From assembly GCA_017308235.1 (NCBI GenBank), contig JAFKFL010000012.1:186001-250000 (forward strand): 64,000 nucleotides of DNA. Direction: 5' to 3'. Below the pieces are notes generated by a model. That model made no database searches and was not told the DNA's origin. It saw only the letters and a program-made list of their open reading frames with translations. Position numbers and translations under genes: made by a program. This stretch comes from Alphaproteobacteria bacterium. Its GTDB lineage: Bacteria; Pseudomonadota; Alphaproteobacteria; Reyranellales; Reyranellaceae. Shown piece after piece: positions 47,517-56,015 of the stretch. How positions within the stretch are numbered: position 1 is the stretch's first letter; the number at the start of each line of letters is the position of its first letter.

Positions 47517-48566
47517 TCACGCAAGCGACGGCGTCCATTGCCGTACTGTCTCGACCAGCTCGGCGACATGCTCGGGCGGCGTCTGCTGCAGGACGCCGTG
47601 GCCCAGATTGAAGATGAAAGGTCCTGGCGCCAGCTTGTCGAGGATGCGCCGGGCTTCGCCCTTCAGGGCCGGGCCACCCGCCACCAGCATCACCGGATCG
47701 AGATTGCCCTGCACGCAGATATGCGGCTGCAGCTCCTGCGCCGCCCAATGGGCACCGAGGCCGGTGTCGATCGACAGCGCCGCAAAGGCATCCGGTCGAC
47801 GATACATCAGGGCCGCGGGGCCGACGGCGCGGGGAAAAGCGATGACAGGCACTTTGGGATGGCGCGCCTTCAGGGCATGCGCGATCCGCACCATCGGCTC
47901 CAGCGACCAGCTGAAAAGCTGCTCCTCCGGCAGGATGCCAGCCCAGGAGTCGAAAAGCTGGACCGCGTCGGCGCCCGCTTCGACCTGATAGGCGAGATGG
48001 TCGACGATCGCCTCGACTAAAAGATCAATCAGCAGGCCGAACGAATCGGGATGTCGATAGGCCCAGAGCTTGACCTTGGCGAAGTCTCGGCTTCCGGCGC
48101 CTTCGATCATGTAGCAGGCCAAGGTGAAAGGCGCGCCCGCGAAGCCCAGCAAGGCCGTTTCCTTTGGCAAGGCGGCGCGGGCCATCGCAATAGCGCGATA
48201 GACGGGCGCGAGATGTTCGATGAGGCGGGCCCGCGACAGCTGGCCGAAATGCGCGGGATCAGTCAGCGGCTCAAGCCGTGGACCTTCGCCCTCCTCGAAC
48301 CAGACCTTCTGGCCCAGTGCATCGGGGATGACCAGGATATCGGAGAAGATGATCGCAGCATCGAGGCCGAACCGCCGGATCGGCTGCAGCGTGACTTCGA
48401 CCGCCTTGTCGGGCGTGTAACAAAGATCGAGGAACGAACGCGTCGCCGCCCGCACCGCCCGATACTCCGGCAGATAACGTCCGGCCTGGCGCATCAGCCA
48501 GATAGGCGGCGCTGGAAAGCGTGTCCCGCCGAGCGTCGCCAGAAGTTTCCCGGCGCTCAATTCCAT
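47517..48566 (-). CDS. hemE: Uroporphyrinogen decarboxylase
   Basis: A 349-residue enzyme that removes four carboxyl groups from uroporphyrinogen III. WLMRQAGRYLPEYR (about 23-36) carries the substrate-binding Arg residues, and FSDILVIPDALG (about 74-85) and GFAGAPFTLACYMIEG (about 147-162) are family motifs. GAGGGA lies directly before the ATG, closer than ideal. Its upstream gap with ppsR is the region that holds the replication origin in Caulobacter. Confidence 0.96.
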   Translation of the reverse strand: MELSAGKLLATLGGTRFPAPPIWLMRQAGRYLPEYRAVRAATRSFLDLCYTPDKAVEVTLQPIRRFGLDAAIIFSDILVIPDALGQKVWFEEGEGPRLEPLTDPAHFGQLSRARLIEHLAPVYRAIAMARAALPKETALLGFAGAPFTLACYMIEGAGSRDFAKVKLWAYRHPDSFGLLIDLLVEAIVDHLAYQVEAGADAVQLFDSWAGILPEEQLFSWSLEPMVRIAHALKARHPKVPVIAFPRAVGPAALMYRRPDAFAALSIDTGLGAHWAAQELQPHICVQGNLDPVMLVAGGPALKGEARRILDKLAPGPFIFNLGHGVLQQTPPEHVAELVETVRQWTPSLA

Positions 48567-48883
48567 TCCCTCATGCGTCCCTCTTACTCTTTCATAAAAG
48601 GTTGTAGGAGTCGTAGAGCGTGTGGAGCACGGGGATGAGCGTCATTAGACGCTCTTCCCCAGGGCTCTGTGGATCGCAAAACCGTCTGCCCATAGGCACC
48701 GACGGCATCGATTCCCGATTCTCAGAGAGGGCGTCGTCGCTTTTCCGGAGGGGAAGACTGTCGGGATCGGATAGGGGGACCGGGTCCTGAATCGGGTGTT
48801 TGGGGGGAAAGCCCTGATCTGTCCCCGCTTTGTCATGTCCATTCCTGATTTTCTCCCCGACGCACTGTGGGCTAGATTGGGGC
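48567..48883. other. hemE-ppsR intergenic region, candidate chromosomal replication origin
   Basis: This 317-base gap has divergent genes on both sides. In Caulobacter the origin lies between hemE and the RP001 (DUF299/ppsR) gene, and the same gene pair flanks it here. Sequence marks are modest: DnaA-box-like TGTGGATCG (48668-48676, 7 of 9 to the consensus), weaker TGTGGAGCA (48621) and TGTGGGCTA (48866) in the same orientation, TCCCCA (48656-48661) similar to Caulobacter weak boxes, and an AT-richer stretch (48582-48606). parS sites and parAB lie 13-15 kb away. No TTAA-N7-TTAA CtrA site was found. Confidence 0.65.
48592..48645 (-). other. Possible 17-residue leader peptide upstream of hemE
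   Basis: A short open frame encodes MTLIPVLHTLYDSYNLL and ends 25 bases before the hemE start. GGGGAAGAG lies about 7-15 bases upstream of its ATG. It may be a leader of hemE or chance; if the region is the origin, base changes here could serve replication instead of coding. Confidence 0.25.
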
Positions 48884-49732
48884 GTGGCGAATCGCAATTT
48901 CCATGTCCATCTGGTCTCGGACTCCACCGGTGAGACGGTCTCGAGCGTCGCCCGTGCCTGCCTCGTGCAATATGAAGGGATCTTCGTGCAGGAGCACGTA
49001 TGGTCCCTGGTGCGCACGCGCGGCCAGATGGAAAAGGTGATGCAGGCGGTCGAACGCGATCGCGGTCCCGTGCTCTACACGCTTGTCGATCCGGACCTGC
49101 GCGACTGTGTGCGCGATCATTGCCGGCGCCTGCAGCTTCCATGTGTGGGCGTGCTCGATCAGGTGATGAGCGTGCTCGCCGTGCACTTCCATTCCAAGAG
49201 CGAGCAGTGGCCGGGTCGCCAGCATCAGCTCGACGACGGCTATTTCGACCGCATCGATGCCATGCACTATACCCTGGCGCATGACGATGGGCAGTCGGCC
49301 CACGATCTCGACGACGCCGACGTGATCCTGGTCGGACCGTCCCGCACCTCGAAGACGCCGACCTGCGTCTATCTCGCCAATCGCGGCGTGCGGGCGGCCA
49401 ACGTGCCGCTGATCCCCGCGGTGCCGCCGCCGCCCGAGCTCGAGGCGGCGACGCGCCCTCTGGTGGTCGGCCTGATCACCGATCCTGAGCGGCTGGTCCA
49501 GATCCGCATGAACCGGCTGCGGCTTCTGCAGCAGGAGACCGAGACCGACTATACGGACATGGACGGCGTCCAGAGCGAGATCCAGGAGGCGCGGCGTCTC
49601 TACGCCCGGCGCAAATGGGCGACGATCGATGTGACGCGTCGCTCGATCGAGGAAACGGCGGCCTCGATCCTGCAGATGTTGACGGTGCGCCGCGAGCAGC
49701 GCATGCAGGCAACGGAGTCCTCGCAAAACTGA
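48884..49732 (+). CDS. Pyruvate,phosphate dikinase/PEP synthase regulatory protein (DUF299, RP001-type)
   Basis: A 282-residue bifunctional kinase/pyrophosphorylase-like protein. FHVHLVSDSTGETVSSVARA lies near the N-terminus, the P-loop is VGPSRTSKTPTCVYLANRG (about 149-167), and NVPLIP follows. The family phosphorylates and dephosphorylates the Thr of PPDK or PEP synthase. The GTG at 48884 gives a family-typical start (ANRNFHVHLVSD), though the ribosome site is weak. The adjacent origin-like gap matches the position of the RP001 gene in Caulobacter and Rickettsia. Its target gene is not in this window. Confidence 0.9.
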   Translation: MANRNFHVHLVSDSTGETVSSVARACLVQYEGIFVQEHVWSLVRTRGQMEKVMQAVERDRGPVLYTLVDPDLRDCVRDHCRRLQLPCVGVLDQVMSVLAVHFHSKSEQWPGRQHQLDDGYFDRIDAMHYTLAHDDGQSAHDLDDADVILVGPSRTSKTPTCVYLANRGVRAANVPLIPAVPPPPELEAATRPLVVGLITDPERLVQIRMNRLRLLQQETETDYTDMDGVQSEIQEARRLYARRKWATIDVTRRSIEETAASILQMLTVRREQRMQATESSQN

Positions 49733-49743
49733 TGGAGGCGGCC

Positions 49744-50166
49744 ATGCGGCTACGTCTCGTGCCCAGTCTCATCGTTGCGTCGGGTATCCTTCTCTCGGTT
49801 CAGGCGTCCGGCGCCCAACCAGGAATCGAAGTCCATCGCGGCGACGATGGGCTGGTGTTTGGAAGTTGCGTGCCGAGCCTGGTGGCCGAAAACAAATCGG
49901 CCGAAAGCGTCAGCTTCCTGCAGGTCGATGTCCTGTTCATCCTGGCCAATGGCGAACAGCGCGATATCGAACTGCAATCGTCCTATCGCGACGGCATCCT
50001 CTTTCCCATCGTGCCAGGGGCAAAAGCCCTGCTGAAACAGCATCTCGATCTATCGCGGGCGCTGGGCGTCCCCTGCGACCAGGTGAAGAGCCGAAAGGTC
50101 CTACGCGTGCTGTGCGAAGGCATGAACGGCAGGACCTGCAACTCGCCGGTCTCTGCTGAACCTTAA
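49744..50166 (+). CDS. Hypothetical exported protein
   Basis: A 140-residue protein not recognised. A signal peptide is clear (about 1-22, MRLRLVPSLIVASGILLSVQ, cleaved near ASGA). Four Cys residues in the mature part (CVPS, PCDQ, LCEG, TCNS) could form two disulfides in the periplasm. The ATG at 49744 has GGAGG five bases upstream; an ATG at 49732 that overlaps the ppsR stop would spoil the signal peptide little. It follows ppsR by 11 bases and converges on the serine protease gene. Confidence 0.65.
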   Translation: MRLRLVPSLIVASGILLSVQASGAQPGIEVHRGDDGLVFGSCVPSLVAENKSAESVSFLQVDVLFILANGEQRDIELQSSYRDGILFPIVPGAKALLKQHLDLSRALGVPCDQVKSRKVLRVLCEGMNGRTCNSPVSAEP

Positions 50167-50178
50167 GATCACCCGACC

Positions 50179-50982
50179 TCAGCGCCAGTGGCTGTGCGCA
50201 GTGGTGCGATGGCGGAGCAACTTATCAACCACGCGGCGGACTGTGTTCACCGGGATTGCGAAGCCGATACCGACATTGGCGCCACTGGGCCCGAGGATCA
50301 TCGTGTTGATGCCGACCAGCGTGCCGTTCATGTCGACCAACGCACCGCCGGAATTGCCCGGATTGATGGCGGCGTCGGTCTGGAGGAAGTTCTCGCGGGA
50401 GTCGTCACCGATGCCGGTCCGCCGCACGGCGCTGATGATGCCGTGCGTCACCGTCTGGCCGATGCCGAACGGATTGCCGATGGCGATGACATAATCGCCG
50501 ACCTGCAGGGCGTCGGCGTTGCCCATGGGAATGGTCGAGAGGCCGCCCGCGGGAATCTGGATCAAGGCGACGTCGCTTGTTGTATCGACGCCAAGTTTCC
50601 GCGCCATGAGCTGCCGGCCGTCCGACAAAGTCACCGCGATCTGGTCGGCATGTTCGACGACATGGGCGTTGGTGACGATGAGCCCTTCGCGCGCATCGAT
50701 GATGACGCCCGAGCCGGCAGCCTGGATCTCGCGCTCTATCGGGCCGCCTTGGGGAATGCCGAAGAACTGGCGGAAGAAGGGATCGTTGAAGAGCGGATTC
50801 CGCTCCATCGCGACCCGTCCCTTGATGGCGATGCTCACCACCGCCGGAGCGACTCGCCGAACCAGCGGCGCAAGGGTTGGCGGTGCCAGCGCTTGCGCCT
50901 GGGCATTGGCCGGCGGCGCGTCGCTCAGCGTGACGGCAGCCAGGGAGAACAGGGCGGCAAGCAGATAGGCCAACAAGCGCAT
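50179..50982 (-). CDS. Trypsin-like serine protease without PDZ domains (DegP-like catalytic domain)
   Basis: A 267-residue exported protease with a signal peptide (about 1-28). The HtrA/DegP catalytic triad is complete: His107 (TNAHVV), Asp137 (TSDVALI) and Ser211 (NPGNSGGAL). DegP-type proteins normally continue into one or two PDZ domains, but this one ends just after the protease domain (KLLRHRTTAHSHWR). It may be a short HtrA-like form or a truncated one; the catalytic core looks intact. The ATG at 50982 follows GGAGGAATGCC. Confidence 0.85.
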   Translation of the reverse strand: MRLLAYLLAALFSLAAVTLSDAPPANAQAQALAPPTLAPLVRRVAPAVVSIAIKGRVAMERNPLFNDPFFRQFFGIPQGGPIEREIQAAGSGVIIDAREGLIVTNAHVVEHADQIAVTLSDGRQLMARKLGVDTTSDVALIQIPAGGLSTIPMGNADALQVGDYVIAIGNPFGIGQTVTHGIISAVRRTGIGDDSRENFLQTDAAINPGNSGGALVDMNGTLVGINTMILGPSGANVGIGFAIPVNTVRRVVDKLLRHRTTAHSHWR

Positions 50983-51047
50983 GGCATTCCTCCGATCAGG
51001 AGATGCCAAAAGCCTCGGTCGGAATTATGGCGCCCGGTTGGCGAAAC

Positions 51048-51082
51048 CTACTCCGCTGCGGCGCGAAGCACCGAATCGAAGC
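51048..51082. repeat. Imperfect copy of the glnD 3' end
   Basis: These 35 bases repeat the last 32 bases of glnD (51339-51370), apart from a few substitutions and a 3-base insertion. Read on the minus strand they encode FDSVLRAAAE and a stop, next to the true glnD end FDSVPRAAE. The two copies flank the small gene at 51098-51334 as direct repeats 291 bases apart. This could mark an old insertion at the glnD 3' end or a partial duplication. Confidence 0.6.
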
Positions 51083-51097
51083 AGTTCTCAAACGGCG

Positions 51098-51334
51098 CTA
51101 ATGCGAACCGCCGTCGCTGTGGCCTCCGTCCATGCCACTGTGAGAAGAGAAGTCGTGGGTGTGGTGTGTTGGCGGATCGTTGTTCGCGTCGTATCCCGAC
51201 CATTGAGTAGACTGGTCGGCTGAATGGTCAGTGCGAGACGATTTATTCGACGGCAGCAGAAGATGGATGGCAAAACCCGCGAGCGCTGCCCCTCCGACGA
51301 GGAAAAGAATGGCAATAGCGGGTGTGCTTATCAT
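51098..51334 (-). CDS. Small His-rich membrane-anchored protein
   Basis: A 78-residue protein, not recognised. One N-terminal hydrophobic helix (ISTPAIAILFLVGGAALAG, about 2-20) is followed by a polar tail rich in His, Ser, Asp and Gly (THHTHDFSSHSGMDGGHSDG), which might bind metal. The ATG starts four bases after the glnD stop and has no clear Shine-Dalgarno, so translation may depend on coupling to glnD. It lies between two imperfect copies of the glnD 3' end. Confidence 0.5.
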   Translation of the reverse strand: MISTPAIAILFLVGGAALAGFAIHLLLPSNKSSRTDHSADQSTQWSGYDANNDPPTHHTHDFSSHSGMDGGHSDGGSH

Positions 51335-51338
51335 GTGA

Positions 51339-54131
51339 CTACTCGGCGGCGCGCGGCACCGAATCGAAGCGGGTGTCGAAATCGCGGATCGATTTTTCGA
51401 CCTCAGTGGCGATCTGCTTCAGCTTGTCCTGATTGACGATCTTCAAACCGAACAGATCCTTGACATAGAACACGTCGACCGCCCGTTCGCCGTAGGTCGT
51501 GATATGCGCCGTGGCGATCTGCAGGTTCATGCGGGTCAGCGCCCGGGTCACGACATGCAGGAAGCCAGGCCGGTCGCGGCCGTTGACCTCGATCACGGTG
51601 AAAGTGTCGGAGGCGTTGTTGTTGATCAGGACGCGCGGCTCGACGGTGAAGATGCGGTCACGCTGGGGCCAGGAATTCCGCTGGCTGTCGAGCTCGCGCG
51701 CGATGTCGAGACGGTTGCTGAGCGCGATCTCGACCCGCGCCGCCAACCGCGCGAGCCGTTGCGGCCCGTCGAACGGCTTGCCCTCGAGGTCCTGCAGCCA
51801 GAAAGTATCGAGCGCCATGCCATTGGCCATGGTGAAGATCTTGGCGTCGACGATGTTGGCGCCGCTGATCGCCATGGCGCCGGCGAGTCGCGCGAACAGG
51901 CCGTGGGTGTCGAGCGTATAGATCGTGACCTCGGTCACCGACCGGTCGGTGTCGATGCGATGCTCGATCGCGAGCGGCTGGTGGTCATGCTCGGCGCGGC
52001 GCACTAGTTCGGCCTGGCGGATCAGCGTATCGATGGGGAAGGACAGCCAGTAGGAAGGATAGCCACGGGCAAAGTGCTCGTCCTTCTCCGCCTCCGTCCA
52101 TCCCGAAAGCCGCTGGCCCACGTCGGCCTGCAAGGCCTTGATGCGCTCTCCGCGGCCGCCCGACAGCGTGCCGCCGGACAGGATGTGCTCGGTGGCATGG
52201 TAGAGCTGGCGCAGCAGCGCCGCCTTCCAGCCGTTCCAGACGTTGGGACCGACGGCGCGGATATCGCAAGCGGTGAGCACCAACAGGAGCTTCAGCCGCT
52301 CGGGGGACTGCACCAGGGCGGCGAAGCTCTCGATGGTCTTGGGATCCATCAGGTCGCGCTGGAACGCGGTCGCCGACATGGCAAGGTGGTGGCGCACCAG
52401 CCAGGCCACGGTCTCCGTCTCGGCAGCGCTCAGCCCCAGCCGCGGGCAAAGCTGCATGGCGACTTCGGCACCCAGCACCGAATGGTCGCCGCCGCGGCCC
52501 TTGGCGATGTCATGGAGCAGCACGCCAAGATAGAGCACCGGCCGCGAGAGGATCTTGTGCACGACCTCGGTCGAAACCGGCAGATCCTCCTTCAGCGTGC
52601 CGTTCTCGATGTTGGCGAGCATGCCGATCGCGCGGATCGTGTGCTCGTCGACCGTGTAGGTGTGATACATGTCGTGTTGGGTCTGAGCCACGACACGGCC
52701 GAAGTCCGGCACGAAACGGCCGAACACGCCGGCTTCGTTCAGCCGCCTGAGCGTCGTCTCGGGATCGTGGTCCGACGTCAGCATCTCCATGAACAGGCGG
52801 TTCGCCTCGGGGTCGTTGCGCAGCCGGTCGACCAGCCGGATGTTCTGCGTGATCTGCCGCAGCGACGCCGGATGGATGTCGAGATCGTTCTCCTGCGCCA
52901 CATGGAACAGGCGCAGGATATTGATCGGCTCCTTTTCGAAGGCGTCGGGTGTGGCGGCGGCAAGCCGTTCACCATCGAGACGAAATCCGCCCAGCTGGCG
53001 CGGCCGCAGCGTCTGCCACAGCGCCGAAAGCTTGGGCTTGCGCCGGTGGCTGTCCTCCAGGGCCGCGACGAAGATGCGCGTGAGATCGCCCACCGTCTTG
53101 GCATGGAGGTAGTAGTGCTTCATGAAGCGTTCGACGCCGCGGCTGCCCGGCCGGTCCTGATAGCTCAGACGTGATGCGATCTCGCGCTGCAAGTCGAACG
53201 ACAACCGATCGTCGGCGCGGCCGCTCAGATAGTGGATGTGGCAGCGCACCGTGGTCAGGAACCGCTCGGCACGCTCGAAGTGACGCGCTTCGCCTTCCGT
53301 CAGCACGCCCTTGGCCACCAGTTCGGCGGGCTCGTTGACGCGGTAGAGGTATTTGGCGATCCAGAACAGCGTGTGCAGATCACGCAGACCGCCCTTGCCT
53401 TCCTTGACGTTGGGCTCGACGACATAGCGCGAATCGCCCATGCGCAGATGGCGCTGGTCGCGCTCGTTGAGCTTGGCTTCGACGAAATCGCGCCCGTCGC
53501 CGGTACTGAACTTCTGTGCGAAGCCTTTCATCAACTCATCGCAAAGCGCGCGATCGCCCCAGAGATAGCGCGCCTCCAGGAGTGCGGTCCGGATGGTCGG
53601 ATCACGCTCGGCATAGCGCAGGCTCTCCTCGACCGTGCGCGTGGCGTGACCGACCTTCAACCCGAGGTCCCACAGGAGATAGAGCGTGTATTCCACGATC
53701 TGCTCGCCACGCGGCGTCTGCTTGTAGGGACGCAGGAACAGGAGATCGAGGTCGCTGAGCGGCGCCAGCTCCCCGCGGCCGAAGCCGCCGGTCGCCATCA
53801 GCCCCAGCCGCTCGGCGGCGCTGGGATTGGCGGCGGGAAAGACCCGCGTATCGGCGAAATCGAAGATCACCCGCACCAGCTGGTCCATCAGGAACGAGGT
53901 GGCGGCGAGCACGGCCGGGCCATCGTTGCGCAAGGGGCCCGGCGCCTCGAAGCGACGGCGGATCTCGACGCGACCGGTCGTCAGGGCCACCCGCAGGAGG
54001 GTGAGCACCTGCAGCCGCGGCGGCTCGTTGCCGGTGGGCAGGTCCTCGACCAGCCGGGCCAAAGCCTCCTCCAGCGCCCGGCGACGGATGATCGCGCGGC
54101 GGTCTGGGATATGGTCGTACGGCGTGGCCAT
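51339..54131 (-). CDS. glnD: Bifunctional [protein-PII] uridylyltransferase / uridylyl-removing enzyme
   Basis: A 930-residue nitrogen sensor that adds or removes UMP on PII proteins according to glutamine. The nucleotidyltransferase signature GGFGRGELAPLSDLDLLFL is at about 116-134, the HD phosphohydrolase motif LLHDIAKGRGGDH at about 536-548, and two ACT domains (about 735-815, 850-925) bind glutamine. Length is normal. The gene is divergent from the helix-hairpin-helix gene across 93 bases; its 3' end has an imperfect second copy downstream at 51048-51082. Confidence 0.96.
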   Translation of the reverse strand: MATPYDHIPDRRAIIRRRALEEALARLVEDLPTGNEPPRLQVLTLLRVALTTGRVEIRRRFEAPGPLRNDGPAVLAATSFLMDQLVRVIFDFADTRVFPAANPSAAERLGLMATGGFGRGELAPLSDLDLLFLRPYKQTPRGEQIVEYTLYLLWDLGLKVGHATRTVEESLRYAERDPTIRTALLEARYLWGDRALCDELMKGFAQKFSTGDGRDFVEAKLNERDQRHLRMGDSRYVVEPNVKEGKGGLRDLHTLFWIAKYLYRVNEPAELVAKGVLTEGEARHFERAERFLTTVRCHIHYLSGRADDRLSFDLQREIASRLSYQDRPGSRGVERFMKHYYLHAKTVGDLTRIFVAALEDSHRRKPKLSALWQTLRPRQLGGFRLDGERLAAATPDAFEKEPINILRLFHVAQENDLDIHPASLRQITQNIRLVDRLRNDPEANRLFMEMLTSDHDPETTLRRLNEAGVFGRFVPDFGRVVAQTQHDMYHTYTVDEHTIRAIGMLANIENGTLKEDLPVSTEVVHKILSRPVLYLGVLLHDIAKGRGGDHSVLGAEVAMQLCPRLGLSAAETETVAWLVRHHLAMSATAFQRDLMDPKTIESFAALVQSPERLKLLLVLTACDIRAVGPNVWNGWKAALLRQLYHATEHILSGGTLSGGRGERIKALQADVGQRLSGWTEAEKDEHFARGYPSYWLSFPIDTLIRQAELVRRAEHDHQPLAIEHRIDTDRSVTEVTIYTLDTHGLFARLAGAMAISGANIVDAKIFTMANGMALDTFWLQDLEGKPFDGPQRLARLAARVEIALSNRLDIARELDSQRNSWPQRDRIFTVEPRVLINNNASDTFTVIEVNGRDRPGFLHVVTRALTRMNLQIATAHITTYGERAVDVFYVKDLFGLKIVNQDKLKQIATEVEKSIRDFDTRFDSVPRAAE

Positions 54132-54163
54132 GCGCGGCCGATACTACAACCCGCAGCCGACTT

Positions 54164-54208
54164 AAAATAGGGAAGCTCAAAATAGGGAAGTCCGCCGGGC
54201 CGGCCCGG
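54164..54208. promoter_or_regulatory. Tandem repeat and palindrome in the glnD divergent promoter region
   Basis: AAAATAGGGAAG occurs twice at a 15-base period (54164-54175 and 54179-54190). It is followed by CCGGGCCGGCCCGG (54195-54208), a perfect 14-bp palindrome just before the ribosome site of the helix-hairpin-helix gene. They lie between the glnD start and that gene and could be regulator sites; the regulator is not identified. Confidence 0.35.
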
Positions 54209-54224
54209 TGGTAGGAGAGATCGC

Positions 54225-54578
54225 ATGGTCCGCGTCATTTTCCGGTTCCAGTGCCTGGTTCTGCTGTCTGCCCTGGCACTGTCGTTTGCCCAGCCCGCTG
54301 TCCGGCCTGTCGCCGCGCAGACCCGTGCGGCGCCGCCGGCGTCTGCCCTGATCGACCTCAATTCGGCCAGCCGCGATGCCCTCATGGAGCTGGATGGGAT
54401 CGGTGAGGTGCGGGCCGACGCCATCATCCGGGCCCGGCCGTTCAAGGCCAAGGCGGAGCTGGTGGAGCGGTGGATCGTGCCGGAGCAACTCTATGAGAAG
54501 ATTGCCGACAAGGTGACGGTACGGCCGGTTGCAGCACCGCCGCCGGCGCCCCGCCCGGCGGCGCCGACCAAGCGGTGA
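54225..54578 (+). CDS. Exported helix-hairpin-helix (ComEA-like) protein
   Basis: A 117-residue protein with a signal peptide (about 1-31, ending RPVAAQ) and one helix-hairpin-helix domain of the ComEA type (LIDLNSASRDALMELDGIG, about 42-60). A Pro/Ala-rich tail follows. ComEA binds incoming DNA in competence, but short single-domain exported forms are common and their role is not established. TAGGAGAG lies eight bases before the ATG. The stop overlaps the mnmE start by one base (TGATG), so the two are coupled. Confidence 0.78.
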   Translation: MVRVIFRFQCLVLLSALALSFAQPAVRPVAAQTRAAPPASALIDLNSASRDALMELDGIGEVRADAIIRARPFKAKAELVERWIVPEQLYEKIADKVTVRPVAAPPPAPRPAAPTKR

Positions 54579-55960
54579 TGGAAAATTCCACGATCTACGC
54601 ACTGGGTACGCCCGCGCCCTCGCGGGCCCGGCCCGGCGCGCTGGCCGTCATTCGCCTAAGCGGCCCGCGTGCTGCCGACACGCTGATCTTCCTCACCGAG
54701 GCGCATGCCTTCGAGCGCGGTTCCTCGGCGCGCGATCCGTCCCTGCCAGCGCCGCGTCGCATGGCCTTGCGCACCGTCTACGATCCGCTGACGGCCGAGC
54801 CGATCGATCGTGGCCTCGCCGTCTGGTTCGAGGCGCCTTATTCGGAAACCGGCGAGACCATGGCCGAGCTGCATCTCCACGGCGGCCGGGCGGTGGTGAA
54901 CGCAACCGTGGCCGCGATCCAGAAGCTGGGCTTTTGCCGGCTGGCCGATCCTGGCGAATTCACGCGGCGTGCTTTCGAGAATCACAAGCTCGACCTCACC
55001 GAAGCCGAGGCCATCGCCGACCTGGTCGCGGCGGAGACCGACCAGCAAAGACGCCAGGCGTTGCAGCAGATGGACGGCGCCCTGCACCGCCTCTACGAGG
55101 ACTGGCGCACGCTCGGCCTGCATGCGCTGGCCCACCTCGAGGCTGCCATCGACTTTCCGGACGAGGATCTGCCAGCGGGACTCGATGATGAGGTGCGGAC
55201 ATCGATCCGGCAGCTTCGGGCCGATATCGCAAGCCATCTGGAGGACCCGCGGGGCGAGCGGCTGCGCGAAGGCCTGACCATCGCCATCATTGGCCCGCCC
55301 AACGCCGGGAAATCGTCCCTGCTCAATCTCCTGGCGCGGCGCGAGGCGGCGATCGTGTCGGAAACTGCCGGTACGACACGCGACGTGATCGAGGTCCATC
55401 TCGACCTCGGCGGCTGGCCAGTGGTGCTGGCCGATACCGCGGGCCTGCGCGAGAGCGGCGATGCGATCGAACAGGAAGGCGTGCGTCGTGCGCGGGCGCG
55501 CGCCGAGGCCGCAGATTTGCGCCTGCTGGTGCTCGATGCGACGACTGACTGGAAAGCAGCGATGGCCAAACTGACGTCGAGCGGCTCGCCTTGGGATGCC
55601 GCGCACGACATCGTGGTGGTGAACAAGGTCGATCTAAAACCCGTCGACGCCGTGGGCGTGGTGGGGCTCTCGGCCAAATCGGGCACGGGCCTGCCCGAAC
55701 TGCTGGCCCGCCTCGAACGCTCGGCAGGCCTGCTGATGGAACAAGGTGACAACACTGCCGCGCCGCTCACCCGCGCGCGCCATCGCGAGGCGCTGGTCGA
55801 TGCGGAGACGGCCTTGGGTCGGGCACTCGATGTTGCCGAGGTGGCGCTGGCCGCCGAGGATTTGCGTTTGGCTATGCGCGCGCTTGGCCGCATCACCGGG
55901 ACGGTGCGGATCGATGAGCTTCTGGACGTGATATTCCGCGACTTCTGCATCGGCAAATGA
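54578..55960 (+). CDS. mnmE: tRNA uridine-5-carboxymethylaminomethyl GTPase MnmE
   Basis: A 460-residue GTPase that with MnmG modifies the wobble uridine of several tRNAs. The N-terminal folate-binding domain starts [13 protein letters not shown] ([13 protein letters not shown]), the G domain has GPPNAGKSS (about 239-247), DTAGLRES (about 286-293) and NKVD, and the C-terminus ends CIGK as in nearly all MnmE. The ATG overlaps the upstream stop (TGATG). Unlike most alphaproteobacteria, the next gene is not mnmG but ligD; mnmG lies 4.5 kb on. Confidence 0.95.
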   Translation: MENSTIYALGTPAPSRARPGALAVIRLSGPRAADTLIFLTEAHAFERGSSARDPSLPAPRRMALRTVYDPLTAEPIDRGLAVWFEAPYSETGETMAELHLHGGRAVVNATVAAIQKLGFCRLADPGEFTRRAFENHKLDLTEAEAIADLVAAETDQQRRQALQQMDGALHRLYEDWRTLGLHALAHLEAAIDFPDEDLPAGLDDEVRTSIRQLRADIASHLEDPRGERLREGLTIAIIGPPNAGKSSLLNLLARREAAIVSETAGTTRDVIEVHLDLGGWPVVLADTAGLRESGDAIEQEGVRRARARAEAADLRLLVLDATTDWKAAMAKLTSSGSPWDAAHDIVVVNKVDLKPVDAVGVVGLSAKSGTGLPELLARLERSAGLLMEQGDNTAAPLTRARHREALVDAETALGRALDVAEVALAAEDLRLAMRALGRITGTVRIDELLDVIFRDFCIGK

Positions 55961-56015
55961 CGGGAACCGGGCAGCGCGCCGCCTCGTTCACCTGACTGTG
56001 CCGCCGAGGTCTTTT

